Of a stretch of 64,000 bases of DNA, positions 1 to 8,114 are shown in pieces. A program made the translations under genes and the position numbers. The DNA lies in assembly GCA_934456435.1 (NCBI GenBank), contig CAKSHH010000004.1, positions 62,001 to 126,000 on the forward strand, in the 5' to 3' direction. The DNA comes from an uncultured Eubacteriales bacterium. Its GTDB lineage: Bacteria > Bacillota > Clostridia > Oscillospirales > Acutalibacteraceae. The notes under the pieces are model-generated. The model was given only the letters and a program-made list of their open reading frames with translations. It did not search any database and was not told the DNA's origin. The first letter of the stretch is position 1. Each line of letters starts with the position of its first letter.

Positions 1-1
1 G

Positions 2-940
2 ATAGTCGAAAAGTTCCGTGAATATAAAAAAGTTAATGCCGACTTTGAAGAGGCGCAGGCTTTGCTCAACGAGAGCGGTCTGGACAAGGACTTCCGCGAA
101 ATGGCGCAGGAACAGTTTGAGGAATCCAGAGCTATGCTTGAAAAAATAAACGAGGAGCTGAAAGTTCTTCTCCTGCCGCGCGACCCCAATGACGACAAAA
201 ACGTTATCATCGAAATCAGGGGCGGAGCCGGCGGCGAGGAATCCGCGCTGTTTGCCAACTCTCTGTTCAGAATGTACTCCATGTACGCCGAATCAAAGGG
301 CTGGAAAACAGAGGTTCTCAATGCCAACCCGACCGAGCTCGGCGGATTCAAGGAAATCAGCTTTATGATAAGCGGCGACGGCGCATATTCGCGCTTCAAG
401 TTTGAAAGCGGAGTACACCGCGTTCAGCGTGTTCCCGAAACCGAATCGCAGGGCAGGATCCACACCTCGACCGTTACGGTTGCCGTGCTTCCGGAGGCGG
501 AGGAGGTTGACCTTCAAATAAATCCGACCGACCTTCAGATCGACACCTTCCGTTCCAGCGGAGCGGGCGGACAGCACATCAACAAGACCGAGTCCGCAAT
601 CCGCATCACCCATATTCCGACGGGAACGGTTGTTGAGTGTCAGGACGAACGAAGCCAGTACAAGAACAAGGACAAGGCGATGAAAATTCTGCGTTCGAGG
701 ATACTTGAAGCCGAGCGGCAGAAACAAAGCGACGCTATCGCCGGCGAAAGAAAATCGCAGGTCGGAACGGGTGACAGAAGCGAAAGAATCCGCACATACA
801 ATTTTCCGCAGGGACGTGTCAGCGACCACAGAATCGGGCTGACTCTTTATAAAATAGAGGCAATAATGAACGGCGATCTCGATGAGCTTACGGACGCTCT
901 GATAACTGCCGATACTGCCGAGAAACTGAAAGCTGAGTAA
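2..940 (+). CDS. prfA: Peptide chain release factor 1, 5'-truncated by window edge
   Basis: This is the class I release factor that reads UAA and UAG in the ribosomal A site and triggers peptidyl-tRNA hydrolysis. The frame is open from base 2, so the true start lies outside the window and roughly the first 45 residues are missing. The catalytic GGQ is encoded at 566-574, inside the expected Gly-Ala-Gly-Gly-Gln-His context. The codon-recognition tripeptide is P-E-T (434-442), the PxT form typical of RF1 rather than the SPF of RF2. It ends 4 bp before the Sua5-CoaE fusion and is probably cotranscribed with it. Linkage of prfA to a Sua5-family gene is common in bacteria. Confidence 0.97.
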   Translation: MVEKFREYKKVNADFEEAQALLNESGLDKDFREMAQEQFEESRAMLEKINEELKVLLLPRDPNDDKNVIIEIRGGAGGEESALFANSLFRMYSMYAESKGWKTEVLNANPTELGGFKEISFMISGDGAYSRFKFESGVHRVQRVPETESQGRIHTSTVTVAVLPEAEEVDLQINPTDLQIDTFRSSGAGGQHINKTESAIRITHIPTGTVVECQDERSQYKNKDKAMKILRSRILEAERQKQSDAIAGERKSQVGTGDRSERIRTYNFPQGRVSDHRIGLTLYKIEAIMNGDLDELTDALITADTAEKLKAE

Positions 941-944
941 TGAT

Positions 945-2531
945 ATGGAAACTGAAATACTTGACGGCGGCTCTAAAAAGGACATTGAAAAGGCCGCAGA
1001 AATACTGAAAAAGGGCGGACTTGTCGCGATCCCCACCGAGACGGTGTACGGACTTGCGGCGAACGCGCTGAACCCGACCGCCGTTGCAAAAATATTTAAA
1101 GCCAAGGGCAGACCGATGGACAATCCGCTGATCGTTCATATCAGCAGGTTTGAGGAGATTTACAGGCTTGTCAAATATGTTCCGCACAAGGCAAAGGAGC
1201 TTGCCGACCGCTACTGGCCGGGACCGATGACAATTATTCTGCCGAAATCTGATTTGATTCCCGACGAGGTGAGCGCGGGACTGCCGACGGTTGCCGTGAG
1301 GATGCCGTCCCACCCCGTTGCAAGGGCGATAATCGAAAAATCGGGACTTCCGCTTGCCGCACCGTCAGCCAACTCTTCCGGGCTGCCGAGTCCCACAACG
1401 GCAAGGCACGTCATGGACGATATGTGCGGGAAAATAGAAGCGGTGGTTGACGGCGGAGCCTGCGACGTGGGCATAGAGTCCACAGTCGTAACGCTTGCGA
1501 CCGACGTTCCGCGGCTTCTCCGACCAGGCGGAATTACCCACGAACAGCTTGAAGAGGTGCTCGGACACGTGGATATCGACCCCGCGGTTCTGTCGGAGCT
1601 GAAGGAGGGGGAACGGCCCTCTTCTCCGGGAATGAAGTACAAGCATTATTCTCCGAAAGCGGAAGTATATATTGTAAACGGAAGCCTGCCGAGCTTCAGG
1701 TATCAGCTCGACTCGGATTTCCGTGACGGCGACGCCGCGCTGTGTTTCGACGGAGAGGAAAACTCTCTTTCCGTTCCGTGTCTGTCGTTCGGCAGAAAGG
1801 ATCATTCGTCGGAGCAGGCGCACACTCTGTTTGACGACCTGCGTAAATTTGACGATATGGGCGTGAAGCGTGTGTTCGTCCGCGCACCGTCTGCCGAGGG
1901 CGTCGGTCTCGGAGTTTACAACCGTCTGCTTCGTGCAGCGGCATTCAAAATTCTTGAACCGCCCGTAATCTTCGGTCTGACGGGTCAGAGCGGAGCAGGC
2001 AAATCAACAGTCGCCCGTGAGCTTGAGAAAAAGGGATATTTGATAATCGACGGCGATGTTCTGGCTAGGAAAGCCGTTGAATCGCCCGATGTTCTCCGTG
2101 CCCTTGTCAAGGAGTTCGGCGACGATATACTTGACGCCGACGGCTCGCTCGTGCGAAGCACTCTTGCAAAACGCGCCTTTGCCAACGAGCACAAGAGACA
2201 GCGGCTCAACCGAATAACCCACCCCGAAATAACGCGGCTCACCCTGAGAGAAATCAGGGAGAAATTCACTCCCGAAATGAAGGGTGCCGTTATCGACGCG
2301 GCGGCGATCTTCGACTGCGAACTGCCGAAATACTGCACGAAAATGATTGCGGTCACCGCCGACATGGACATAAGAACCGAAAGAATAATGAAGCGCGACG
2401 GCATTGACCGAGAGGCGGCTCTGCTGAGAATAAATGCTCAGAAAAATGAGCAATATTATATTGAAAGGGCAGACATTATTATCCGCAACAACGGCGGCGA
2501 AAGCCTGTCCGACCAACTGAGTGAATTATAA
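945..2531 (+). CDS. Fusion of L-threonylcarbamoyladenylate synthase (Sua5) and dephospho-CoA kinase (CoaE)
   Basis: The 528-residue product joins two normally separate enzymes. Residues about 10-200 are a YrdC/Sua5 catalytic domain, with KGRPMDNPL as the usual substrate-loop signature; it makes threonylcarbamoyl-AMP for tRNA t6A37. Residues about 230-335 resemble the accessory C-terminal Sua5 domain. From about residue 343 a CoaE domain begins with the P-loop GQSGAGKST (347-355) and an IIDGD segment and runs to the C-terminus; it phosphorylates dephospho-CoA in the last step of CoA synthesis. No stop, frameshift or internal ribosome binding site is evident at the junction near base 1970, so it looks like a real fusion. 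The start follows prfA by 4 bp. Each domain call is firm; joint function is inference. Confidence 0.93.
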   Translation: METEILDGGSKKDIEKAAEILKKGGLVAIPTETVYGLAANALNPTAVAKIFKAKGRPMDNPLIVHISRFEEIYRLVKYVPHKAKELADRYWPGPMTIILPKSDLIPDEVSAGLPTVAVRMPSHPVARAIIEKSGLPLAAPSANSSGLPSPTTARHVMDDMCGKIEAVVDGGACDVGIESTVVTLATDVPRLLRPGGITHEQLEEVLGHVDIDPAVLSELKEGERPSSPGMKYKHYSPKAEVYIVNGSLPSFRYQLDSDFRDGDAALCFDGEENSLSVPCLSFGRKDHSSEQAHTLFDDLRKFDDMGVKRVFVRAPSAEGVGLGVYNRLLRAAAFKILEPPVIFGLTGQSGAGKSTVARELEKKGYLIIDGDVLARKAVESPDVLRALVKEFGDDILDADGSLVRSTLAKRAFANEHKRQRLNRITHPEITRLTLREIREKFTPEMKGAVIDAAAIFDCELPKYCTKMIAVTADMDIRTERIMKRDGIDREAALLRINAQKNEQYYIERADIIIRNNGGESLSDQLSEL

Positions 2532-2622
2532 AACAATAGCCCTGCACAAACTGTCGGTTTGGGCAAGGCGAAAAAGAATAACTAAACCGTTATACGGTCG
2601 AATTTTTAAGGAGGAAATCACA

Positions 2623-4029
2623 ATGGCAGAAGAAAAGACAGAAGTTGAACTTTTATGCGAAAAATTGCTTATGAACAAGAAACACACCGCCAATGTTATC
2701 GACGAGGCGGAGTACGCCAAGGCAATGGATTTCGCCGAGGATTATAAAAAATTCCTCAACGACAACAAAACCGAGCGCGAGGTTGCAAAGTTTGTTGTCA
2801 GCGAGGCAGAGAAAAAGGGCTTCGTCCCCTTTGACAAGTCTAAAAAGTACGCGCCCGGCGACAAGGTATATTACCTCAACCGCAAAAAGGCGGTTATTCT
2901 TGCAGTCATCGGCAAAAAGAGCGTCGGCGAGGGCGTAAGAATCGCGGCGGCACACATTGACTCACCGCGCCTTGACCTCAAACCGAATCCGCTCTATGAA
3001 GCTAACGAAATCGCACTCTTCAAAACCCATTACTACGGCGGCATAAAGAAGTATCAATGGACAACTATTCCGATGTCACTTCACGGTGTTGTCGTTCTCA
3101 GGGACGGCACAGAGGTTGAAGTCAGCGTCGGCGAAAAAGAGGGCGAGCCGCAGTTCGTTATTTCAGACCTGCTTCCCCACCTTTCAAAGGAGCAGGACAA
3201 GAGAAATCTTGACGACGGAATCAAGGGCGAAGAGCTGAACGTTATCGTCGGTTCGCTTCCGTTCAAGTCCGACAAGGGCAGCGAGCTTGTCAAGCTCAAC
3301 ATTCTCAAGCTTCTCAATGAAAAATACGGTATGACCGAGGAGGATTTCCTCACCGCCGAGCTTGAAATGGTGCCGGCGGCAAAGGTGACGGACATCGGCT
3401 TCGACCGCAGCCTGATCGGCGGATACGGCCACGACGACCGCGTCTGCGCTTATCCCGAATTTAGGGCAATTCTTGATCTCGACGAAACTCCGGAGTACAC
3501 GGCGCTTGCCGTTCTCACCGACAAGGAGGAGACGGGCTCCGACGGAAACACGGGTCTCAACTCTTCCTATATGAAGTATTTTATTGCCGACCTTGCAAGA
3601 GCCGAGGGACTTATGGTCTGGGACGTTCTTTCAAAGTCAAAGTGCCTTTCTGCCGACGTCAATGCGGCGTTTGACCCGACATTCCCCACCCCGTTTGAGG
3701 CGAAGAACGCTTCATACCTCAACAGAGGAATCGTTGTCACGAAGTATACAGGTGCAAGAGGCAAGGGAGGCACATCCGACGCAAGCGCAGAGTTTGTCGG
3801 CGAGATAACAAGGATTTTCAACAATGCCGATGTAAACTGGCAGCTCGGAGAGCTTGGTGCCGTTGACGCAGGCGGCGGCGGAACCGTTGCGAAGTATGTT
3901 GCAAATCTCGACGTCGATGTTATTGATGTCGGTGTTCCCGTGCTTTCAATGCACGCGCCGTTTGAGCTTATCGCAAAGCTTGATGTCTACATGGCAAACA
4001 AGGCTTTCTCGGCATTCTTCAAAGCATAA
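2623..4029 (+). CDS. M18-family metalloaminopeptidase (aspartyl aminopeptidase-like)
   Basis: A cytosolic zinc exopeptidase of 468 residues that should remove N-terminal residues, often acidic ones, from peptides. Metal and catalytic motifs of the M18 fold are visible: H111-x-D113 in AAHIDSPR, G-H270-D-D-R, the E-E pair at 302-303 in DKEETGSDG, and a C-terminal H444 in SMHAPFE. The frame stays open upstream to 2521, overlapping the previous gene, but the ATG at 2623 is chosen because AAGGAGG lies at 2608-2614, and residues before it look unlike the family. Length matches family members. Substrate specificity cannot be read from sequence. Confidence 0.92.
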   Translation: MAEEKTEVELLCEKLLMNKKHTANVIDEAEYAKAMDFAEDYKKFLNDNKTEREVAKFVVSEAEKKGFVPFDKSKKYAPGDKVYYLNRKKAVILAVIGKKSVGEGVRIAAAHIDSPRLDLKPNPLYEANEIALFKTHYYGGIKKYQWTTIPMSLHGVVVLRDGTEVEVSVGEKEGEPQFVISDLLPHLSKEQDKRNLDDGIKGEELNVIVGSLPFKSDKGSELVKLNILKLLNEKYGMTEEDFLTAELEMVPAAKVTDIGFDRSLIGGYGHDDRVCAYPEFRAILDLDETPEYTALAVLTDKEETGSDGNTGLNSSYMKYFIADLARAEGLMVWDVLSKSKCLSADVNAAFDPTFPTPFEAKNASYLNRGIVVTKYTGARGKGGTSDASAEFVGEITRIFNNADVNWQLGELGAVDAGGGGTVAKYVANLDVDVIDVGVPVLSMHAPFELIAKLDVYMANKAFSAFFKA

Positions 4030-4054
4030 ATAAATCACTTAAGGCGGTGACGGT

Positions 4055-4894
4055 ATGCCCTTTAACAAAAGAAAAAACACTTTTCGCGAGGACATACCTC
4101 ACGACCTGCCGATGGACTTTGAACCCGGCGCACCTGCCGACAGTCATTATCGCTCTGCCGTTCTCATGCGCGTGATGCTTGTTGTCGTCAACCTTGCGTC
4201 GTTGGTTCTCTGCCGCTCCTTTTCTCAGGGCTGGCAGGCTGTTCACGGCTCGGCAACCGTCTGGATACCGATAATTTTTCTGCTCGTTCCCTTCGGCTCG
4301 CTCGTGTTCATTTATCTTTTCATGGGCAAGCTCGGAAGCGAACGTATAATCAAAGCTGTCTGCATTGTTTTCTGTACCCTGCAGGCGGCAAGCATTTTCT
4401 ATCCGCCGTCCGCCGATGTTCAGATTCCGATTGAAAAGGAACAATCCGCGCCCGTCAATTCGTACGTCCGTCAGGCAAGCGAGACTATGGGCATTTCATT
4501 TCCCGACGGCGGCGATTCAACCTCATTTAACAATTCAATTTTGAAGCTCGAAAACCCCGAAAGAAAGCTTTACGACGATGTAAAGGACTTTTTCAAAGGC
4601 GAACGAGTCTACAACTGCACCGATGTCAAATACAAAAAAGAACAGGTGAAAGAATTTGAAGATTCAATAAAAAAGAGCCCTGTGTGGCTCAAGGAAATTC
4701 CCGAAAAGCTCAGCGGTCTGCCCGTTTCATCTCTCGGCGTTTCGGGATATGACTGCTACCTTTTCTTCAACTGTGACGAAAAGAAATTCAATGCCGTTCC
4801 AAAGTCAGGAGCGCACACTTTTTACCAGGTAATGTATAATTCACAGACTCACGAGCTGCGAATTTTAAAATATAAGAAAACTTTTAAAGGATAA
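4055..4894 (+). CDS. Membrane protein of unknown function
   Basis: I do not recognise this 279-residue protein. A charged cytoplasmic N-terminus of about 40 residues is followed by three hydrophobic segments (about 44-58, 70-90 and 102-120). The remaining 150 residues are soluble and charged, probably extracytoplasmic, and end in KTFKG. A GGCGGTGA stretch precedes the ATG. It sits 25 bp after the aminopeptidase and 3 bp before the flavoprotein, so it is probably in one transcript with them. No catalytic motif or metal site was found. Confidence 0.75.
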   Translation: MPFNKRKNTFREDIPHDLPMDFEPGAPADSHYRSAVLMRVMLVVVNLASLVLCRSFSQGWQAVHGSATVWIPIIFLLVPFGSLVFIYLFMGKLGSERIIKAVCIVFCTLQAASIFYPPSADVQIPIEKEQSAPVNSYVRQASETMGISFPDGGDSTSFNNSILKLENPERKLYDDVKDFFKGERVYNCTDVKYKKEQVKEFEDSIKKSPVWLKEIPEKLSGLPVSSLGVSGYDCYLFFNCDEKKFNAVPKSGAHTFYQVMYNSQTHELRILKYKKTFKG

Positions 4895-4897
4895 TTT

Positions 4898-6499
4898 ATG
4901 ATAAGAATTAACGAAATCAAGGCACCTCTCGAAAGCACATACGAAGACATACTTGCCCTGGCGGCAAAGGCTCTGCGCTGTCCGAAAAGGAAGATAAAAA
5001 CGCTGTCCGTCGTTAAAAAATCGCTGGACTCAAGAAAAAAGGACAATTTGTTTTTTGTCTATTGCGTTGATGTGACCGTTGAGGGCGACGAGGCCGAGCT
5101 GCTTGCCAAAAGCAGAAATAAAAAAGCGGCGTCGGTCGAGCCGTTTGTTTACGTTATGCCCGAAAACAAGCGCAAAAGCGAGCTGCGCCCTATCGTTGTC
5201 GGCTTCGGTCCCGGCGGTATGTGGGCAGCGCTCACCCTTGCAAGAGCGGGACTCAGACCGATAGTTCTCGAAAGGGGACGTGACATTGATTCCCGAACCA
5301 CCGACGTAAACCGTTTCTGGACGACAAAAAAACTTGACGAAACCTCCAACGTGCAGTTCGGCGAGGGCGGAGCAGGTACTTTTTCCGATGGCAAGCTGAC
5401 AACGGGCATTAAAGATAAGCTTTGCCGAAAGGTTTTTCTCGACTTTGTCGAGTTCGGCGCACCTGAGGACATTCTTTGGTCGTGGCGGCCGCACATCGGA
5501 ACCGACAAGCTCAGCAAGGTTGTCAAAAATATGCGCGAGGAGATCAAAAACCTCGGCGGAGATGTGCTGTTTTCCTGCTGTCTTACCGATATAATAATTG
5601 CCAACGGAGTTATCCACGGCGTTACTTACACAACCGAAAAAGGTGAGAAGATCGACCTTGAAACCGACAGCGTCATTCTCGCCGTCGGCCATTCGGCAAA
5701 GGACACGATAGAAATGCTCTATCGCAAGGGCATTGACATAATGCAGAAGCCGTTTTCCGTCGGCGCACGAATCGAGCATCCGCGCGAGATGATAGACAGG
5801 GCTCAATACGGAGATTTTGCGGGTCACCCTGCTCTCGGCGCGGCGGATTATAAGCTTTCCGACCATTCGCTCCACCACAGAGGCGCGTATACTTTTTGTA
5901 TGTGTCCCGGCGGCACGGTTGTTGCGGCGGCGAGCGAGAACGGCGGAGTTGTCGTCAACGGAATGAGCAACTACGCCCGCGACGGCGAAAATTCAAATTC
6001 AGCCGTACTTGTCGGCGTTGAGCCGGAGGACTTCGGAAGCGACCATCCGCTTGCAGGCTTCAAGCTTCAGCGTGAGATTGAGGAAAAGGCGTTTGCTTGC
6101 GGCGGCGGTGACTTTACCGCGCCTGCACAGCTTGTCGGCGACTTTCTTCAGAACGTAAAGTCAACTCAGCTCGGCGACGTTCGTCCGTCCTGTGCGACAG
6201 GAGTAAAGCTTGGCGATATTCGAGAGGTTCTGCCGCAAAAGGTGACCGAGACAATGGCGGCGGCGATAGTCAAATGGGGCACTCAGCTCAAGGGCTTTGA
6301 CCGTCCCGACGCGGTTCTGACCGCACCGGAAACAAGGTCGTCCTCTCCGGTCAGGATTATGCGCGACGAATTTTACCAGACACTCAAAATCAGGGGACTT
6401 TACCCCTGCGGTGAGGGAGCAGGATACGCCGGCGGCATAGTATCTGCCGCAGTTGACGGAATCAGGTGCGCTCATGCCGTGCTTAACGATGAATTTTAA
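4898..6499 (+). CDS. FAD-dependent dehydrogenase, COG2509-like
   Basis: The 533-residue protein has a short N-terminal domain of about 90 residues rich in Lys and Glu, then a Rossmann dinucleotide site (VVGFGPGGMWAALTLARAG) ending in the ribose-binding acid of VLERG. Further flavoprotein features are FGEGGAGTFSDGKL, the ATG-like strand VILAVGHSAKDT, and a C-terminal GEGAGYAGGIVSAA segment that should close over the FAD. This layout fits the uncharacterised FAD-dependent dehydrogenase family COG2509, whose substrate is unknown. It follows the membrane protein by 3 bp. No transmembrane segment is seen. Confidence 0.87.
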   Translation: MIRINEIKAPLESTYEDILALAAKALRCPKRKIKTLSVVKKSLDSRKKDNLFFVYCVDVTVEGDEAELLAKSRNKKAASVEPFVYVMPENKRKSELRPIVVGFGPGGMWAALTLARAGLRPIVLERGRDIDSRTTDVNRFWTTKKLDETSNVQFGEGGAGTFSDGKLTTGIKDKLCRKVFLDFVEFGAPEDILWSWRPHIGTDKLSKVVKNMREEIKNLGGDVLFSCCLTDIIIANGVIHGVTYTTEKGEKIDLETDSVILAVGHSAKDTIEMLYRKGIDIMQKPFSVGARIEHPREMIDRAQYGDFAGHPALGAADYKLSDHSLHHRGAYTFCMCPGGTVVAAASENGGVVVNGMSNYARDGENSNSAVLVGVEPEDFGSDHPLAGFKLQREIEEKAFACGGGDFTAPAQLVGDFLQNVKSTQLGDVRPSCATGVKLGDIREVLPQKVTETMAAAIVKWGTQLKGFDRPDAVLTAPETRSSSPVRIMRDEFYQTLKIRGLYPCGEGAGYAGGIVSAAVDGIRCAHAVLNDEF

Positions 6500-6512
6500 A
6501 GCAATTATTCGG

Positions 6513-6541
6513 TTGATATCTTATACATTGTATGGTACAAT
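6513..6541 (+). promoter_or_regulatory. Sigma-A promoter for the O-antigen-ligase-like gene
   Basis: TTGATA at 6513-6518 and TACAAT at 6536-6541 are separated by 17 bp, five of six matches to consensus in each box. It lies in the gap after the flavoprotein gene, so the next gene has its own promoter. Confidence 0.7.
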
Positions 6542-6594
6542 GACAATACTTTTGTAATCTCTTTGAGAATAGGGGGATTCCTACGAAAACACGT

Positions 6595-7995
6595 TTGAGT
6601 GACAAAATGGAGCAAAACTCCTTTATCGAAAAAATACGGCGGTTTGCGCTGACCAAAACCTTTATGGTAATTCAATGCCTTATCGCCGCCGTTTTCATAA
6701 TAATCAGGGACAAGGGAAGTAATATGCCGATCGTTTACGGCGACATCTTTTTCGGCATGCTCCTTTGCCTCATTCTCGTTGTTTGTGACGACCTGATAGC
6801 CACGCTTCTGCCGTTTTTGCTGGTGTGCTGTATGTCTATCAAGTGCTACAACTCGTTCAACATATTTATCAAATATGTCTATCTTGCACCGATTGTTGCC
6901 GGTGCGCTGATATTTCATTTTGTCATCTATCGGCGCAAGCTTGACCTCGGCAAAACGTGGCCGGGTGCGGCGGCGGTCGCCATTGCCGTTACCCTCGGAG
7001 GTCTCGGCAAGATCACCGCGCGTGAATATTTCAGCGGCACGGCTCTTTACTACACGTTTGGGCTCGGAATCGGTATGTTTCTGCTGTATCTGCTGATGAA
7101 CACCCATTTCCGCGCAAGCGACAAATATGTTCTCCGCCTTAAATTTTCGTTCATCATGATGATGGCAGGTCTTTTCTGCGTGTTCATGATCGGCCACCAC
7201 TATATCCTCTACTGGTCGAACTTTATGTCGAAGCTCAGTCCTCTCTATTTCCAATGGAGAAACAACGTTTCAACCCTGCTGATGCTTTCAATGCCGTTTG
7301 CGTTTTACCTTTCGGTACACAGGTATCCGTTCTTCTTTGTCGGCGGACTGGAATACATTGCAATTCTTTTCACGGGCTCGCGCGGCGGCGCTCTCGGCGG
7401 AACGATCGAGTGCGCGCTGTGTTTGATAGTCCTTGTCTACTGCGACAAGGCGAACCGCAAAAAATCGCTTTTGATAATAGCGTCCCTTGTAACGGTTGCG
7501 TTTTCGGTTCTCATTGTGCCGATGATGGATTTCTTCGGCCCCGTGCTGGCAAGGCTTGCCGAGGGCGATCAGATACGCGAGGGACTCATCCGCAGAGCGC
7601 TTGAGGATTTCCGTTCAAACGTCCTTTTCGGTCGCGGACTCGGCTACAACGGAAACACCGATGTGCACAACCCTGCCAAATTTGCAATCTGCTGGTACCA
7701 TTCGTCACCGTTCCAGGTAATCGGAAGCTTCGGTCTCGTGGGTATCGCGGCGTTTATGTTCCAGCTTTACAACCGAATGAAGGTTGTGTGGGAAAAGGTT
7801 ACGCTGTTCAACCTGACCCTGTTCATTTCCTACGCAGGACTTTTCCTTATGTCGCTGGTAAATCCCGGCGAGTTCTGCCCCGTCCCCTACGGACTTATGG
7901 CGACGCTTTTGTTCATTATCTGTGACAAGAACAACATCGCCCCGGCATACCTGCCCGGCGGAAAAGAGGAAGAAATAAAAATCGAAATCGCATAA
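6595..7995 (+). CDS. O-antigen ligase/Wzy-like polytopic membrane protein
   Basis: This 466-residue protein is almost entirely hydrophobic, with about ten to twelve membrane segments and basic C-terminal residues. The Ser-Arg-Gly-Gly motif in FTGSRGGALGG, followed by GRGLGYNGNTDVHNP and WYHSSPFQ in a long extracytoplasmic loop, is the pattern of the O-antigen ligase/polymerase (WaaL/Wzy) family. In a Gram-positive it may ligate or polymerise a cell-surface glycan. The start is unsettled: TTG at 6595 is 18 bp from AGGGGG (6571-6576), and an in-frame ATG occurs at 6607. It is monocistronic, 47 kb from the EPS locus. Confidence 0.82.
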   Translation: MSDKMEQNSFIEKIRRFALTKTFMVIQCLIAAVFIIIRDKGSNMPIVYGDIFFGMLLCLILVVCDDLIATLLPFLLVCCMSIKCYNSFNIFIKYVYLAPIVAGALIFHFVIYRRKLDLGKTWPGAAAVAIAVTLGGLGKITAREYFSGTALYYTFGLGIGMFLLYLLMNTHFRASDKYVLRLKFSFIMMMAGLFCVFMIGHHYILYWSNFMSKLSPLYFQWRNNVSTLLMLSMPFAFYLSVHRYPFFFVGGLEYIAILFTGSRGGALGGTIECALCLIVLVYCDKANRKKSLLIIASLVTVAFSVLIVPMMDFFGPVLARLAEGDQIREGLIRRALEDFRSNVLFGRGLGYNGNTDVHNPAKFAICWYHSSPFQVIGSFGLVGIAAFMFQLYNRMKVVWEKVTLFNLTLFISYAGLFLMSLVNPGEFCPVPYGLMATLLFIICDKNNIAPAYLPGGKEEEIKIEIA

Positions 7996-8044
7996 ATCCG
8001 ACAGCCGATTTTATCAAGTATTTAATAAGTATTATAACAAACTT

Positions 8045-8086
8045 CAGCCACACCCTAATTGCGTTAAGGTGTGGCTGATTTTTTTA
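8045..8086 (+). terminator. Rho-independent terminator
   Basis: A perfect 10-bp stem (CAGCCACACC 8045-8054 with 8068-8077) is followed by a T-run. It ends the O-antigen-ligase-like transcript and lies tail to tail with the metal ATPase gene. Confidence 0.9.
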
Positions 8087-8114
8087 GCTTTAATTTTTAT
8101 AGCATTTACATATT

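Noticed and set aside
2521..2622. N-terminal extension of the M18 aminopeptidase from ATG 2521
   Set aside because: It overlaps the end of the preceding gene, has no ribosome binding site and is followed by a much better start at 2623.
5030..5878. 282-codon minus-strand frame inside the flavoprotein gene
   Set aside because: It is antisense to an intact FAD-binding enzyme and shows no Shine-Dalgarno sequence or domain pattern.
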